Shown: positions 8,170-17,025 of the stretch, piece by piece
Position numbering within the stretch: position 1 is the first letter of the stretch
How the letters are laid out: every line of letters starts with the position of its first letter
Origin: Afipia sp.
Lineage (GTDB): Bacteria; Pseudomonadota; Alphaproteobacteria; Rhizobiales; Xanthobacteraceae
DNA length: 64,000 nucleotides
Assembly (NCBI GenBank): GCA_024508675.1
Contig: JANINQ010000021.1
Location: 682,001 to 746,000, forward strand
Direction: 5' to 3'
Notes under the pieces: model-generated
Databases searched by the model: none
What the model was told of the DNA's origin: nothing
What the model saw: the letters and a program-made list of their open reading frames with translations, nothing else
Translations under genes and position numbers: made by a program

Positions 8170-9009
8170 GTGCAAACCGAAACCGCGACCACCGCAAAGC
8201 CCGCTACCGCCGCAACCACGGCGCCGCTTCTTGCCGTGAAGAACATCGAGGTCGTTTACGACAACGTCATCCTCGTGCTGCGCGGCCTCAGCCTCGATGT
8301 GCCGAAGGGCGCGATCGTCGCGCTGCTGGGCGCCAACGGCGCGGGCAAGTCGACCACGCTGAAAGCGATCTCCGGCCTGCTCAAGACCGAGGACGGCGAA
8401 GTCACGCGCGGCGAAATCATGTTCGACGGCGAGCGCATCGACGGCATCGATCCCGACAAGATCGTGCGCCGGGGAATCTTTCAGGTCATGGAAGGCCGCC
8501 GCATCATCTCGGACATGACCTCGCTGGAAAATCTGCGGCTCGGCGCGTTCACGCGCAGCGACAATCAGATCAACAGCGACGTCGAGATGGTCTACAACTA
8601 CTTCCCGCGCCTCAAGGAACGCACCGGCCTTGCCGGCTATCTCTCCGGCGGCGAGCAGCAGATGCTGGCGATCGGCCGCGCGATGATGGCGCGCCCCAAG
8701 ATGATCCTGATGGACGAACCGTCGATGGGCCTGTCGCCGCTGCTGGTGAAGGAAGTGTTTTCCATCATCAAGCAGATCAACCGCGACCTCGGCGTCACCA
8801 TCCTTCTGGTGGAGCAGAACGCGCGCGCGGCGCTCTCCGTGGCGAGCCATGGCTACATCATGGAACAGGGCAAGGTCGTGCTCGACGGCACTGCCGATGA
8901 GCTGCGCAACAACGAAGACGTCAAGGAATTCTATCTCGGCGGCGCAGGCGACCAGCGCAAGAGTTTCAAGAACCTGAAGAGCTTCAAGCGCCGCAAGCGC
9001 TGGCTGTAA
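8170..9009 (+). CDS. LivF-type ABC transporter ATP-binding protein
   Basis: A 279-residue LivF-class ATPase that completes the importer begun at 1962. Walker A GANGAGKST is at about 54-62, the signature LSGGEQQML at about 158-166, Walker B MILMDEPSMG at about 178-187 and the Gln-type switch VEQNA at about 218. The start is GTG at 8170, giving a Thr/Ala-rich leader of about 20 residues. The C terminus is a basic tail (SFKNLKSFKRRKRWL) not needed for an ATPase fold. The same kind of tail ends the LivF at 47456. Confidence 0.88.
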   Translation: MQTETATTAKPATAATTAPLLAVKNIEVVYDNVILVLRGLSLDVPKGAIVALLGANGAGKSTTLKAISGLLKTEDGEVTRGEIMFDGERIDGIDPDKIVRRGIFQVMEGRRIISDMTSLENLRLGAFTRSDNQINSDVEMVYNYFPRLKERTGLAGYLSGGEQQMLAIGRAMMARPKMILMDEPSMGLSPLLVKEVFSIIKQINRDLGVTILLVEQNARAALSVASHGYIMEQGKVVLDGTADELRNNEDVKEFYLGGAGDQRKSFKNLKSFKRRKRWL

Positions 9010-9012
9010 GAA

Positions 9013-9151
9013 TCCCTCGCCCCGCTCTCGCGGGGAGAGGGTTGGGGTGAGGGGCAAAAGATCAATCGGCCTTCGCGGTTTGATCAGTTCTCCAGCGCCC
9101 CTCACCCGGATTGCTACGCAATCCGACCTCTCCCCGCGGGCGGGGAGAGGT
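9013..9151. repeat. GGGGAGAGG palindromic repeat, copy 2
   Basis: Same architecture as the copy at 8022: outer hairpins near 9014-9041 and 9126-9150, with GGTGAGGGGC and GCCCCTCACC paired inside. A long in-frame extension of the next gene through this repeat (start at 9047) is not credible. Confidence 0.8.
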
Positions 9152-9175
9152 GACCAGAGCAGGACACGACTACCG

Positions 9176-10408
9176 ATGACCAGTCACTACGATGCCCTCG
9201 AAACACGTTCGCCCTCCGAGCGCGAGGCCGATCTGTTTGCCCGCCTTCCCGGCGTGCTGGCTGCCGCGGCGAAAGCGCCGGCCTATGCGGAACGTTTCAA
9301 GGGCATCGACCTGACATCCATCACCAGCCGCGATGCGCTGGCGAAGCTGCCGGTGCTGCGCAAGTCCGACCTGCCGGCGCTGAACAAGGCCGAGCCCCCG
9401 TTCGGCGGCTTCGTGGCGTCATCCGCAGGATCGTTCGGCCGCCTGTTCACCTCGCCCGGACCGATCTTCGAACCCGAGACCGCGTGTGACGATCCGTGGC
9501 GCGGCGCGCGCGCGATCTTCGCCGCAGGCTTTCGCCCCGGCGACATCGTGCTCAACACCTTCAGCTATCATCTGACGCCCGGCGGCTTCATCTTCGACAC
9601 CTCCGCCCGCGCGCTCGGCTGCGCCGTGATCCCGGCAGGCCCCGGCAACACCGAACAGCAGTTCGAGCTGATCGAGGCCTATCGGCCCAATGGCTATTCC
9701 GGCACGCCGGATTTTCTCAAGATCCTGCTCGACGCGGCGGACAAGACCGGGCGCGACGCCTCCTCGATCAAGCGCGCGGTGGTGTCCGGCGCTGCGTTTC
9801 CGAAATCCCTGCAGGAGGAAATGAAGGCGCGCGGCATCGACGCCTATCAGAACTTCGGCACCGCCGATCTCGGCATCATCGCCTACGAGACGCGGGCCCG
9901 CGAAGGCCTCGTGGTCAACGAGAACATCATCGTTGAAATCGTCCGTCCCGGCACCGGCGATCCGGTGACCGAGGGCGATGTCGGCGAGATCGTCGTCACC
10001 ACCCTCGATCCGCACCATCCGGTTGTTCGCCTGGCGCTCGGCGACCTCAGCGCCGTCCTGAGCGGACCGAGCCCCTGCGGCCGGACCAGCATGCGGATCA
10101 AGGGCTGGATGGGCCGCGCCGATCAGACCACCAAGGTCAAAGGCATGTTCGTGCGCCCCGAGCAGATCGCCGAAATCGGCAAGCGGCACCCCGAACTCGG
10201 CCGCCTGCGCTTGATCGTGACCCGCGACAGGGAAACCGACGCGATGACGCTTTCGGCGGAAACCGCAACCCCCGCTGACGCATTGCGGGATGCGGTTGCA
10301 TCGACCCTGCGCGCCGTGACAAAGCTGTCCGGCAATGTCACTTTCGTCAGCCCGGGGTCCTTGCCCAATGACGGCAAGGCGATCTCCGACGAACGCAAAA
10401 ACGACTAA
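9176..10408 (+). CDS. PaaK-like AMP-binding ligase family protein
   Basis: A 410-residue protein of the phenylacetate-CoA ligase family. The start ATG at 9176 follows the repeat, and the protein then runs MTSHYDALETRSPSERE. Family features include YSGTPDFLK (about 175-183), NFGTADLG (about 227), RLALGDLSAVL (about 287-297), the hinge GWMGRADQTTKVKGMFV (about 310-326) and the terminal DGKAISDER holding the C-terminal Lys. The phosphate loop, normally TSGTTG, is replaced by SSAGSFGRLFTSPGPIFEP, which is the pattern of a PaaK subgroup linked to Liv operons. Activation of an aromatic or other acid imported by the upstream system is inferred. Confidence 0.75.
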   Translation: MTSHYDALETRSPSEREADLFARLPGVLAAAAKAPAYAERFKGIDLTSITSRDALAKLPVLRKSDLPALNKAEPPFGGFVASSAGSFGRLFTSPGPIFEPETACDDPWRGARAIFAAGFRPGDIVLNTFSYHLTPGGFIFDTSARALGCAVIPAGPGNTEQQFELIEAYRPNGYSGTPDFLKILLDAADKTGRDASSIKRAVVSGAAFPKSLQEEMKARGIDAYQNFGTADLGIIAYETRAREGLVVNENIIVEIVRPGTGDPVTEGDVGEIVVTTLDPHHPVVRLALGDLSAVLSGPSPCGRTSMRIKGWMGRADQTTKVKGMFVRPEQIAEIGKRHPELGRLRLIVTRDRETDAMTLSAETATPADALRDAVASTLRAVTKLSGNVTFVSPGSLPNDGKAISDERKND

Positions 10409-10461
10409 CAGGCCGCCCACCCCACCGGCGGCCCTGACAGAAACACAGGGAATACGCCGAA

Positions 10462-11661
10462 ATGGGAATTTTCGAAGGTCTGAAGGTCATCGACTGCGCG
10501 AGTTTCATCGCGGCACCATCCTCCGCCACCGCGCTGTCCGACTTCGGGGCCGACGTCATCAAGATCGAACCGCCGGGCGCGGGCGATCCGGTCCGTAACC
10601 TGCCCCATCTGCCGGGCTATCCCATCAGCCCCCACAACTATGCGTGGATGCTGGAAGGCCGCAACAAGAAGAGCCTCGCGCTCGATCTATCCAAGCCCGA
10701 AGGCCAGGCCGTGCTGCGCAAGCTCGCCGCCGAATGCGACGTGTTCATCACCAACTTCCCGCCGCCGGTACGCAAGAAGCTCGGCGTCACCTACAAGGAT
10801 CTCGCGCCGCTCAACAGCCGCCTGATCTACGCGTCGTTCACCGGCTATGGCGAGACCGGCGCGGAAGCCGACAAGCCGGGCTTTGACAGCAACGCCTGGT
10901 GGGCGCGCTCCGGCCTGATGGACCTCGTGCGCGAAACCGACGAGACCACCCCGGCCCGCTCGATGCCCGGCATGGGCGACCATCCCTGCGCGATGTCGCT
11001 GTTCGCCGGCATCGTCACCGCGCTCTATCAGCGCGAGAAGACCGGCAAGGGCACGCAGGTGATGTCCAATCTGATGGTCAACGGCATCTGGTCCAACGGC
11101 ATCTACGCGCAGGCCGCGCTCTGCGGCGCGACCTTCCAGAAGCGGCCGCCGCGCCAGCAGGCGCTGAACGCCGTCACCTGCCACTACAAGTGCGCCGACG
11201 ACCGCTGGATCATTCTCTCGCTGCTGAATGAAGAGAAGCAGTTCCCGGTGTTCGCCAAGGTGATCGAGCGCGAGGACCTGCTCGCCGATCCGCGCTTCGA
11301 AACCAAGCCCGCGCGCCACAAGCATGCGCCGGAGCTGATCGCGATCCTCGACAAGGTGTTTGCAAGCAAGCCGCTGTCGCACTGGCGCAAGACGCTGGAC
11401 GGCAACGGACTCATTTTCGGCGTTGTCGGCATTCCGCAGGACATTCCGGACGACGAGCAGATGCGCGTGACCGAAGCCGTGGTGCCATTCGTGGACAGCG
11501 AGCTGCGCACCATCAACACGCCGATCTTCATCGAGGGCGCGAAGAAGGTGCAGCCACGCATGGCCCCGAATGTCGGACAGCACAGCGATGAAGTGCTGAA
11601 GTCCGCAGGCTTCAACGATGCGGAGATCGCCAAGATGCGCGCGGCGGGGATCGTGGCGTAA
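10462..11661 (+). CDS. Family III CoA-transferase (CaiB/BaiF type)
   Basis: A 399-residue CoA-transferase that would move CoA between two organic acids in the cytoplasm. It has the N-terminal family start FEGLKVIDCASFIAAP and SDFGADVIKIEPPGAGDP, the segment LDLSKPEGQAVLRKL (about 75-89), PGFDSNAWWARSGLM (about 139) and MPGMGDHPCAMSLFAGI, whose Asp aligns with the catalytic Asp of formyl-CoA transferase. It follows the PaaK-like gene by 53 bases, with an AGGGA ribosome site. Whether it activates the imported acid or an intermediate is open. Confidence 0.87.
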   Translation: MGIFEGLKVIDCASFIAAPSSATALSDFGADVIKIEPPGAGDPVRNLPHLPGYPISPHNYAWMLEGRNKKSLALDLSKPEGQAVLRKLAAECDVFITNFPPPVRKKLGVTYKDLAPLNSRLIYASFTGYGETGAEADKPGFDSNAWWARSGLMDLVRETDETTPARSMPGMGDHPCAMSLFAGIVTALYQREKTGKGTQVMSNLMVNGIWSNGIYAQAALCGATFQKRPPRQQALNAVTCHYKCADDRWIILSLLNEEKQFPVFAKVIEREDLLADPRFETKPARHKHAPELIAILDKVFASKPLSHWRKTLDGNGLIFGVVGIPQDIPDDEQMRVTEAVVPFVDSELRTINTPIFIEGAKKVQPRMAPNVGQHSDEVLKSAGFNDAEIAKMRAAGIVA

Positions 11662-11663
11662 CT

Positions 11664-11781
11664 CCCCCTCTCCCCGCTTGCGGGGAGAGGGTCGGGGTGA
11701 GGGGCATGCGCTTATCTGTAGGTACAGCCCCTCACCCGGATTGCTCCGCAATCCGACCTCTCCCCGTAAACGGGGAGAGGT
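11664..11781. repeat. GGGGAGAGG palindromic repeat, copy 3
   Basis: A third copy, filling the convergent gap between the CoA-transferase gene and the minus-strand gene at 11802. The outer hairpins are at about 11664-11691 and 11757-11780. A two-way terminator role is plausible because both flanking genes end here. Confidence 0.8.
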
Positions 11782-11801
11782 GAAAGAGGCCGCCCGTCTT
11801 T

Positions 11802-13253
11802 TCACTTCTCCTTCGGAAAACAGAATCCAACCCGCGCGTCCTTCGCGCCGGTCGCGGCCTGACACGTCAGCCCTTCCGCGCAGGTCCATGACGCGAAACT
11901 CGTGTCGGGCACGGCATTCTCGCCCACGACAGCGCATGTCGCGCCCCAGCCGTTCAGATAGGTTGTTCCGGCAAGCTCTGTTGCGCGCCGTTCCTGTGGC
12001 CTTGCAGAAAATGCGCGCGAGAAATCCGGCGTGCGGCTCTCGCGGAAGGCGCCGAGAATATCGCGGCGACGCTCCTGATCGCCAAAGAAGTGTGGCGACG
12101 CTGCCGCGACCACCGCACCCACCGCCCATTCGGGACGTTCTTTACCGGGGAAATGAAAACCGCCGACCGCGCGGGTTTGATGGCAGCCACTGCAGGTCAT
12201 GTCATCGAGACGGCGCGCGACGCCTGCCGGAGATTGCAGATTCTCCAGCGGCGCATTCGCTGATGCTTTTTCCAGTGCCGCAACGATCTCGTCTTCGGAG
12301 AACAGCGCGCGGGCCTTGTCGTCCGGATTGTCCTGCGCGGGCGTCACATTGACGACGCTCGATGCAAGAAAGCGCTCCGGCAGCACGATGGCCCCGCGAT
12401 CAAGCTCCACGATCCGCGCCGGATCGAGCAGCCACATCTTGAAATCCGCAAGGAGCTTTTCGTCGGCGCGAATCCGCGTCGCATCGATCTGGTTCTCCAT
12501 CGGAGATTCCACGAAATTCAGCCCATCGAAGCGGAATACCTTCATCAGGTAGTCCGCCCTGCCCTCGAAATCGTTCGCGTCGCTTGAAGCGCGCGCGACC
12601 TGCACATTGATCTCGATCCGGTCGACGGCATCGCGGGTGATCCATTCCAGCGCACCGCCCTTTGCCGTGAGCATCTCCGTCTGTCCGGATGCAGGCGACT
12701 GATCGGCCAGCGCAAGCCAGCGCCGCGCCAGTTCGGCGCATGTAAGGTTCGCGCTCGCAGGCTTCGCTTTCATGACGAGATTGAGCGTCATCGGCAGACG
12801 CACCGGCGGAATGTCCCTGTTCGTCGAACCATGATTGGCGATCGGCCGATAGATCAGGCGGATTTCACCGCATGTCTCGGGCGAGACAAACGCGCGGTCC
12901 ATCCGGTTGACGATCCCTGCGAGGTCGAACCGCGTTCCCGGCGCATTCAGTGCATCGCGGTCGAACAGAAACAGTTTGTCGAGGTCGTCATGGCGGCTGA
13001 GAACGTAAGCGTTGAAATCGCGATCGGCCGCTTCCTGAAGCGGCACCATGGACGGCAGCGTGAATATCTCTGCGCTGGTGGCGGTTGCCTCCGCTCCCAG
13101 CAGCTTGCCGAGACTCAAGCCCGTTTCATCGAGCCGCTGCAAAATGGCGGGATCGGTGATGGCCGTGCCGCGCTCCATCGGAGCGGCGGCATGCACCGTG
13201 ACCGGCAGCAGCCACAGAAGACAGAGCGTTTGAAGAACGAGGCGCAGTCGCAT
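11802..13253 (-). CDS. Secreted protein with one CXXCH heme motif, function unknown
   Basis: A protein of about 483 residues starting at the ATG at 13253. An earlier in-frame codon at 13289 would put 12 residues before the signal peptide. The N terminus MRLRLVLQTLCLLWLLPVTVHA is a signal peptide. A single CSGCH at about residue 350 (DDMTCSGCHQTR) is a c-type heme attachment motif. The C terminus is Cys-rich (GATCAVV, WTCAEGLTC, FCFPKEK) and may form disulfides. I recognise no enzyme family. It stands alone between convergent and tandem neighbours. A periplasmic or exported electron-transfer protein is possible but not shown. Confidence 0.7.
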   Translation of the reverse strand: MRLRLVLQTLCLLWLLPVTVHAAAPMERGTAITDPAILQRLDETGLSLGKLLGAEATATSAEIFTLPSMVPLQEAADRDFNAYVLSRHDDLDKLFLFDRDALNAPGTRFDLAGIVNRMDRAFVSPETCGEIRLIYRPIANHGSTNRDIPPVRLPMTLNLVMKAKPASANLTCAELARRWLALADQSPASGQTEMLTAKGGALEWITRDAVDRIEINVQVARASSDANDFEGRADYLMKVFRFDGLNFVESPMENQIDATRIRADEKLLADFKMWLLDPARIVELDRGAIVLPERFLASSVVNVTPAQDNPDDKARALFSEDEIVAALEKASANAPLENLQSPAGVARRLDDMTCSGCHQTRAVGGFHFPGKERPEWAVGAVVAAASPHFFGDQERRRDILGAFRESRTPDFSRAFSARPQERRATELAGTTYLNGWGATCAVVGENAVPDTSFASWTCAEGLTCQAATGAKDARVGFCFPKEK

Positions 13254-13346
13254 GACTATCGTTCTGCGACGCCAATCGGTCTTTGCCAAGTCAAAGGTTG
13301 GCGAGGGTCTGCCAATAAAAACCGCGAACCCGCTGGAATAATTGCA

Positions 13347-14627
13347 TTAGACCGGCGCATCGGCGGGATTCGCGCCCTCACGCCATTTGCGCAGGCGCGT
13401 CACCGCGATCACCAACAGTGCCGCACCGGCCAGCGCCCAGCACAGGATCGGCGTCCATTGCAGCAGGGCTTCATACGCCGAATTGCGATTGAGGCCGCCC
13501 GCCACCGCAGCGATGCGTGCGAAGGTCGCCAGCGCCAGCGCGGAAAACATCAGGCCCAGCACCTTGCCCTCCGCGCCGCCGCTGACCGCGATGGCAGCGG
13601 CGACCGCGCTCATCAGGATGCAGCCCCACGCGGCACCGGCAAGAAACTGCATCGCGATCATGGTGTTCAGTCCGGTCGCGTTCTCCATGCCGAACACCGC
13701 ACCGGCCCCGAGCAGTCCCGCGCAGCCGATCACCAGCAAGCCGCCGAGGCGCCGCGTGATGAAGCTCGCCGGAAACATCGCGATGTTGAAGCCGATCCAG
13801 TAGACCGGCATCAGCCATTGCAGGTCCGGTTGCTTGGCGAAACGCAGGAACAGCGGCGCGCTGTTGACGCTGAAATGCAGTTGATAGCCAAGCGCCAGAA
13901 CAAGCACGGCGGCAATGAAAATCACCGCCAGCGCGCTCCATGATTTCGGAATCGCGACCGGCCTGCTTTCCGGCATAGACAATCTGCCTTCGCGCAACTG
14001 CCGCTCGATCCACGACATGGTCAGCGCCGTCACAAGTAAAACGACCGTCGAGATCACGAACGGGATGCGCGGATCGTGATTGCGCAACACCACGCCGAGA
14101 TAAGGCGAGACCGCGCCCGCGATGCCGTAACCCAGCATTGTCAGGCACGAGAGCATCGGGATCGACGGTTTCGCCGCGAACTTGCCGAGCAAAGCCAGTG
14201 GCGGCGCGCGTAGCGCCGATGACGTGACCACCCATGTCAGCGTCAGCGCAATCAGCACCACCTTCGCATTCGGTCCGAGATCGGCGACAAACGGCAACGC
14301 AAGGAAAGCGGCGCAGGACACCACCGTCAGCCAGATGACAAAGCGGCTGAGCCGCCCGGCAATCGGCGTCATGCGGTCGGCGGCGATGCCCATCAGCGTA
14401 TCGGTGATGGTGAAGATCGCCTGATCGACCAGAAGGATGACAATCACGGCACCCGGCGGCAGCCCCACCTTGGCGGCAAGCTGCGGCAGGTAGACGACAT
14501 AAATCGTCCAGCCCAGCGTGAAGAACAGTTGCAGCAGCGCGAGATAGACGCCGACCTTCCCGGATGGTGCGCCTGCAGCGGGCGCATCAGACGCCGCGCT
14601 CCGATCAGCCGTTTTTACCTGACTCAT
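13347..14627 (-). CDS. MFS transporter, GPH-like (sugar/cation symporter type)
   Basis: A 426-residue inner-membrane carrier with about 12 hydrophobic spans. The first loop, TDTLMGIAADRMTPIAGRLSRF (about 62-83), resembles the D-x-x-x-G-x-x-S/A-D-R motif of glycoside-pentoside-hexuronide symporters. The start ATG at 14627 (MSQVKTADRS) is preferred, since the upstream in-frame extension is low-complexity and Arg-rich. It is a single gene with no metabolic partner nearby, so no substrate is proposed. Confidence 0.78.
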   Translation of the reverse strand: MSQVKTADRSAASDAPAAGAPSGKVGVYLALLQLFFTLGWTIYVVYLPQLAAKVGLPPGAVIVILLVDQAIFTITDTLMGIAADRMTPIAGRLSRFVIWLTVVSCAAFLALPFVADLGPNAKVVLIALTLTWVVTSSALRAPPLALLGKFAAKPSIPMLSCLTMLGYGIAGAVSPYLGVVLRNHDPRIPFVISTVVLLVTALTMSWIERQLREGRLSMPESRPVAIPKSWSALAVIFIAAVLVLALGYQLHFSVNSAPLFLRFAKQPDLQWLMPVYWIGFNIAMFPASFITRRLGGLLVIGCAGLLGAGAVFGMENATGLNTMIAMQFLAGAAWGCILMSAVAAAIAVSGGAEGKVLGLMFSALALATFARIAAVAGGLNRNSAYEALLQWTPILCWALAGAALLVIAVTRLRKWREGANPADAPV

Positions 14628-14893
14628 GCTTACCCCGATCCGCCTACCGGAAGCATAGGATTGCCGCGCCCGCTCCCGCAAGCAACGCCTCCTCCCTTGG
14701 ACGGCGTTAATCCCGATCCGGTTCAGCGGCGGATTCTCCCGCGCGGCCAAGGCATTGGCTGACGAATCAGCCTGCGGTGGAAATTTTCGCCGGCTGGCGG
14801 GACTCACGGCGAACGATTGGCTAACATCGGCGTTGACGAACACAGGGCAGACGTAACCAAGGCAAACCTGAACACACAGATTCGGAGCCGACC

Positions 14894-15187
14894 ATGACGA
14901 CGGCCAAGCCGGAGACAGCAACTGTCCCGCCAGTTGTTTCGTTCGAGGAGCAGTTGAGGCACGCCCGCGAACTCGTCGTCGAAGGACAACGGCTGCTTTA
15001 CGTCGCCAATCGCGATCTCAAGGCCGGACGCAATGTCGTCCGGCGCACCCAGCAGCTTCTCGCCGACACCGAAAGCGTATTCAGCGCCAAGCGCCGCCTT
15101 CAGGCCAGCACGGGATCGATCGGGCTCGGCGGCACGCCGCCTGCCTCGATGGCCTCTCCCGCCGCAAGGCAAAGGTCTTCCCTGTAG
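14894..15187 (+). CDS. Small hypothetical protein overlapping the amidase gene end
   Basis: A possible 97-residue soluble protein with a CGGAG ribosome site seven bases before the ATG. The central part (EEQLRHARELVVEGQRLLYVANRDLKAGRN) is predicted helical and looks like a real protein. The last 30 or so codons lie antisense over the 3' end of the amidase gene (overlap 15100-15187) and are Ser/Ala/Gly-rich, so this part may be under little constraint. I recognise no family. Confidence 0.45.
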   Translation: MTTAKPETATVPPVVSFEEQLRHARELVVEGQRLLYVANRDLKAGRNVVRRTQQLLADTESVFSAKRRLQASTGSIGLGGTPPASMASPAARQRSSL

Positions 15188-16503
15188 CGCCCCGCGAGGA
15201 CCTGGACGCCGACAGGCACGCCGCCAACCAGACCGGTCGACACCGTGAGCCCCGGCATGCTGATGAACGGCAGTGCGATCTGCGGCATCTGCGCCCGGAG
15301 CACGCGATGCAATGACGCCTCGCCCTTGAGATCGAGCTGCCATTCGAACGGCAGTTCGCCGCACGGCGGCATCACGATCACGGCATAGGTTTCGAAGAAC
15401 ATCTCCCACGCCCGCACCAGCGTCGCGCGGCGGGTCAGCAGCTTCGAGAACACCGCAAGGTCGAGCGAGCGCGCGACCTTCTCCTGATCGCGCAGGATGG
15501 CGAGCGCACCCGGATCGCCCTCGCGCTCGGCAGCATCCCGCAGTGCATCGTAACCGTCCGAGAGCCAGAGCTTCATCTGCAGGTCCGCCGCTTCCTCAAA
15601 CGGCGGTATCTCGGTGATCTCCTCGACAGTCCAGCCTGCCCGCTGAAGCCGCTTGCCTGCGTCGGCAACGGCGTCGCTGACTTCCTTCACCGTCTCAAGG
15701 CCGTCCGGACGCAGGCAGATCGCCGCACGCTTCTCCCGCGCCGGGCCTTCGAAGGGCGCAGGCACCCACCAGGGATCGCGCGGGTCGCGCTGCGCCATGG
15801 CCTTGAAGGCCAGCCGCACGTCGCCGACGGTGCGCGCCAGCGGGCCGGACACCGCCGTGATCTGCGGGCCGATGGGCCGCTCGGGCGATGACGCGTTGAA
15901 GGCCGGAACACGCCCGAGCGTCGGCCTCAGGCCATGCACGCCGCAGGCATAGGCGGGATAACGGATCGAGCCTGCGATGTCCGTGCCATGGGCGATGTGG
16001 CCGATGCCGGCGGTCAGCGCAGCCGCCGCACCGCCGGACGATCCGCCGGGCGTGATCGAGGGATCGCGCGGATTTCTGGTGTCGCCATGGACCAGGTTTG
16101 TGGTGAACCAGCGGGCCGAGAAGGCTGGTGTATTGGTACGCCCGACGATGACAGCGCCCGCCTTGCGCAGGTTATCCACCACCGGGCTGTTGGTCTGCGC
16201 CACAAGGTCACGCTGCAGCGTCAGCCCGTTCGTGGTAGCGAATCCGGCCTGATCGACATTGACCTTGACGGTGATCGGCACGCCCGCAAGCGTCCCAGGA
16301 TCGGCGCCTTTCGCAATCGCGGCATCGACAGCGTCGGCCTGCGCCAGCGTCTCTTCCGGGCGATGAGCGATTACCGCGTTGAGCGCCGGGTTGACGGCAT
16401 TCAGGCGCGCGATGGCGGCTGATGCGGCTTCCCTTGCCGAGAGCTTTTTGGACCGGATCTGCGACGCAAGTTCAGTAGCCGAGAGACGCCAGATGTCGTT
16501 CAT
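15100..16503 (-). CDS. Amidase signature family enzyme
   Basis: A 467-residue cytoplasmic amidohydrolase of the amidase signature family, hydrolysing an amide or related bond. The catalytic triad is visible: Lys80 (PITVKVNVD), the cis-Ser in GGSSGG at 153-158 and the nucleophile Ser179 in GTDIAGSIRYPA. The start ATG at 16503 is chosen because GGGAG lies five bases upstream; an in-frame ATG at 16515 has no such site. It is not GatA, because no gatB or gatC is near. The substrate is unknown. It is transcribed alone. Confidence 0.88.
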   Translation of the reverse strand: MNDIWRLSATELASQIRSKKLSAREAASAAIARLNAVNPALNAVIAHRPEETLAQADAVDAAIAKGADPGTLAGVPITVKVNVDQAGFATTNGLTLQRDLVAQTNSPVVDNLRKAGAVIVGRTNTPAFSARWFTTNLVHGDTRNPRDPSITPGGSSGGAAAALTAGIGHIAHGTDIAGSIRYPAYACGVHGLRPTLGRVPAFNASSPERPIGPQITAVSGPLARTVGDVRLAFKAMAQRDPRDPWWVPAPFEGPAREKRAAICLRPDGLETVKEVSDAVADAGKRLQRAGWTVEEITEIPPFEEAADLQMKLWLSDGYDALRDAAEREGDPGALAILRDQEKVARSLDLAVFSKLLTRRATLVRAWEMFFETYAVIVMPPCGELPFEWQLDLKGEASLHRVLRAQMPQIALPFISMPGLTVSTGLVGGVPVGVQVLAGRYREDLCLAAGEAIEAGGVPPSPIDPVLA

Positions 16504-16655
16504 TTCAACTCCCATTCAACTGTCATTGGCGCTTCAATGGCGCGATTGTTATAGTGGCGGCGACACACCCGCGCTTAATGATTGCCCGTTCATTTGCACA
16601 TGACAAGGCCGCCTTTGCGGTGGCCGCTCTGCATTAAATAGTCAGGATTTCGGCC

Positions 16656-17015
16656 ATGAAGACATTGATCGTTTCCGTCCTTGCGGCGGCTTTTCTCTCC
16701 ACCGGCGTCGCCAATGCGGCCGAGCCCGCCGACAAGGTGAAAGTCACCATCGAGAAGTGGCGCAAGCCCGGCACGAATAATGCCGGCACCGCCGACATCA
16801 CCGTCACCAACGACAACGATTTCGCGGTGAAGGACGTGCGCGTGAAATGCGATTACATGTCCAAAACCGGCGGACGGAAGATCGAAACCGAGCAACGGCT
16901 GGCTCTGACCGTGAAGGCCAAGACCACCAAGCTGTTCAAGAAGACCAAATTCCCGTTCATCGATCAGGAGGCAGCCGAAGGCTCCTGCAAGGTCACCGGC
17001 GCGACGCAGGGGTGA
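16656..17015 (+). CDS. Small secreted protein, function unknown
   Basis: A 119-residue protein with a clear Sec signal peptide (MKTLIVSVLAAAFLSTGVANA, cleavage before AEPADK). The mature part is basic and beta-rich (TADITVTNDNDFAVKDVRVK), with two Cys (in VKCDYMS and GSCKVTG) that could form one disulfide in the periplasm. It is similar in plan to small periplasmic proteins common in rhizobia, but I do not recognise a named family. A palindromic repeat follows its stop. Confidence 0.7.
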   Translation: MKTLIVSVLAAAFLSTGVANAAEPADKVKVTIEKWRKPGTNNAGTADITVTNDNDFAVKDVRVKCDYMSKTGGRKIETEQRLALTVKAKTTKLFKKTKFPFIDQEAAEGSCKVTGATQG

Positions 17016-17025
17016 TACAGACTTT

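Noticed and set aside
9047-9175. Upstream extension of the PaaK-like gene
   Set aside because: The added 43 codons are repeat DNA. The ATG at 9176 fits the family N terminus.
14628-14893. TPP-riboswitch-like stretch on the minus strand upstream of the MFS gene
   Set aside because: GAACCGGATCGGGATTAACGCC followed by AAGGGAGG recalls the 3' half of the THI element, but the CUGAGA half is missing and key bases differ (CGGATC for CUGAUC, no GCG before AGGGA). The gap otherwise shows no gene.
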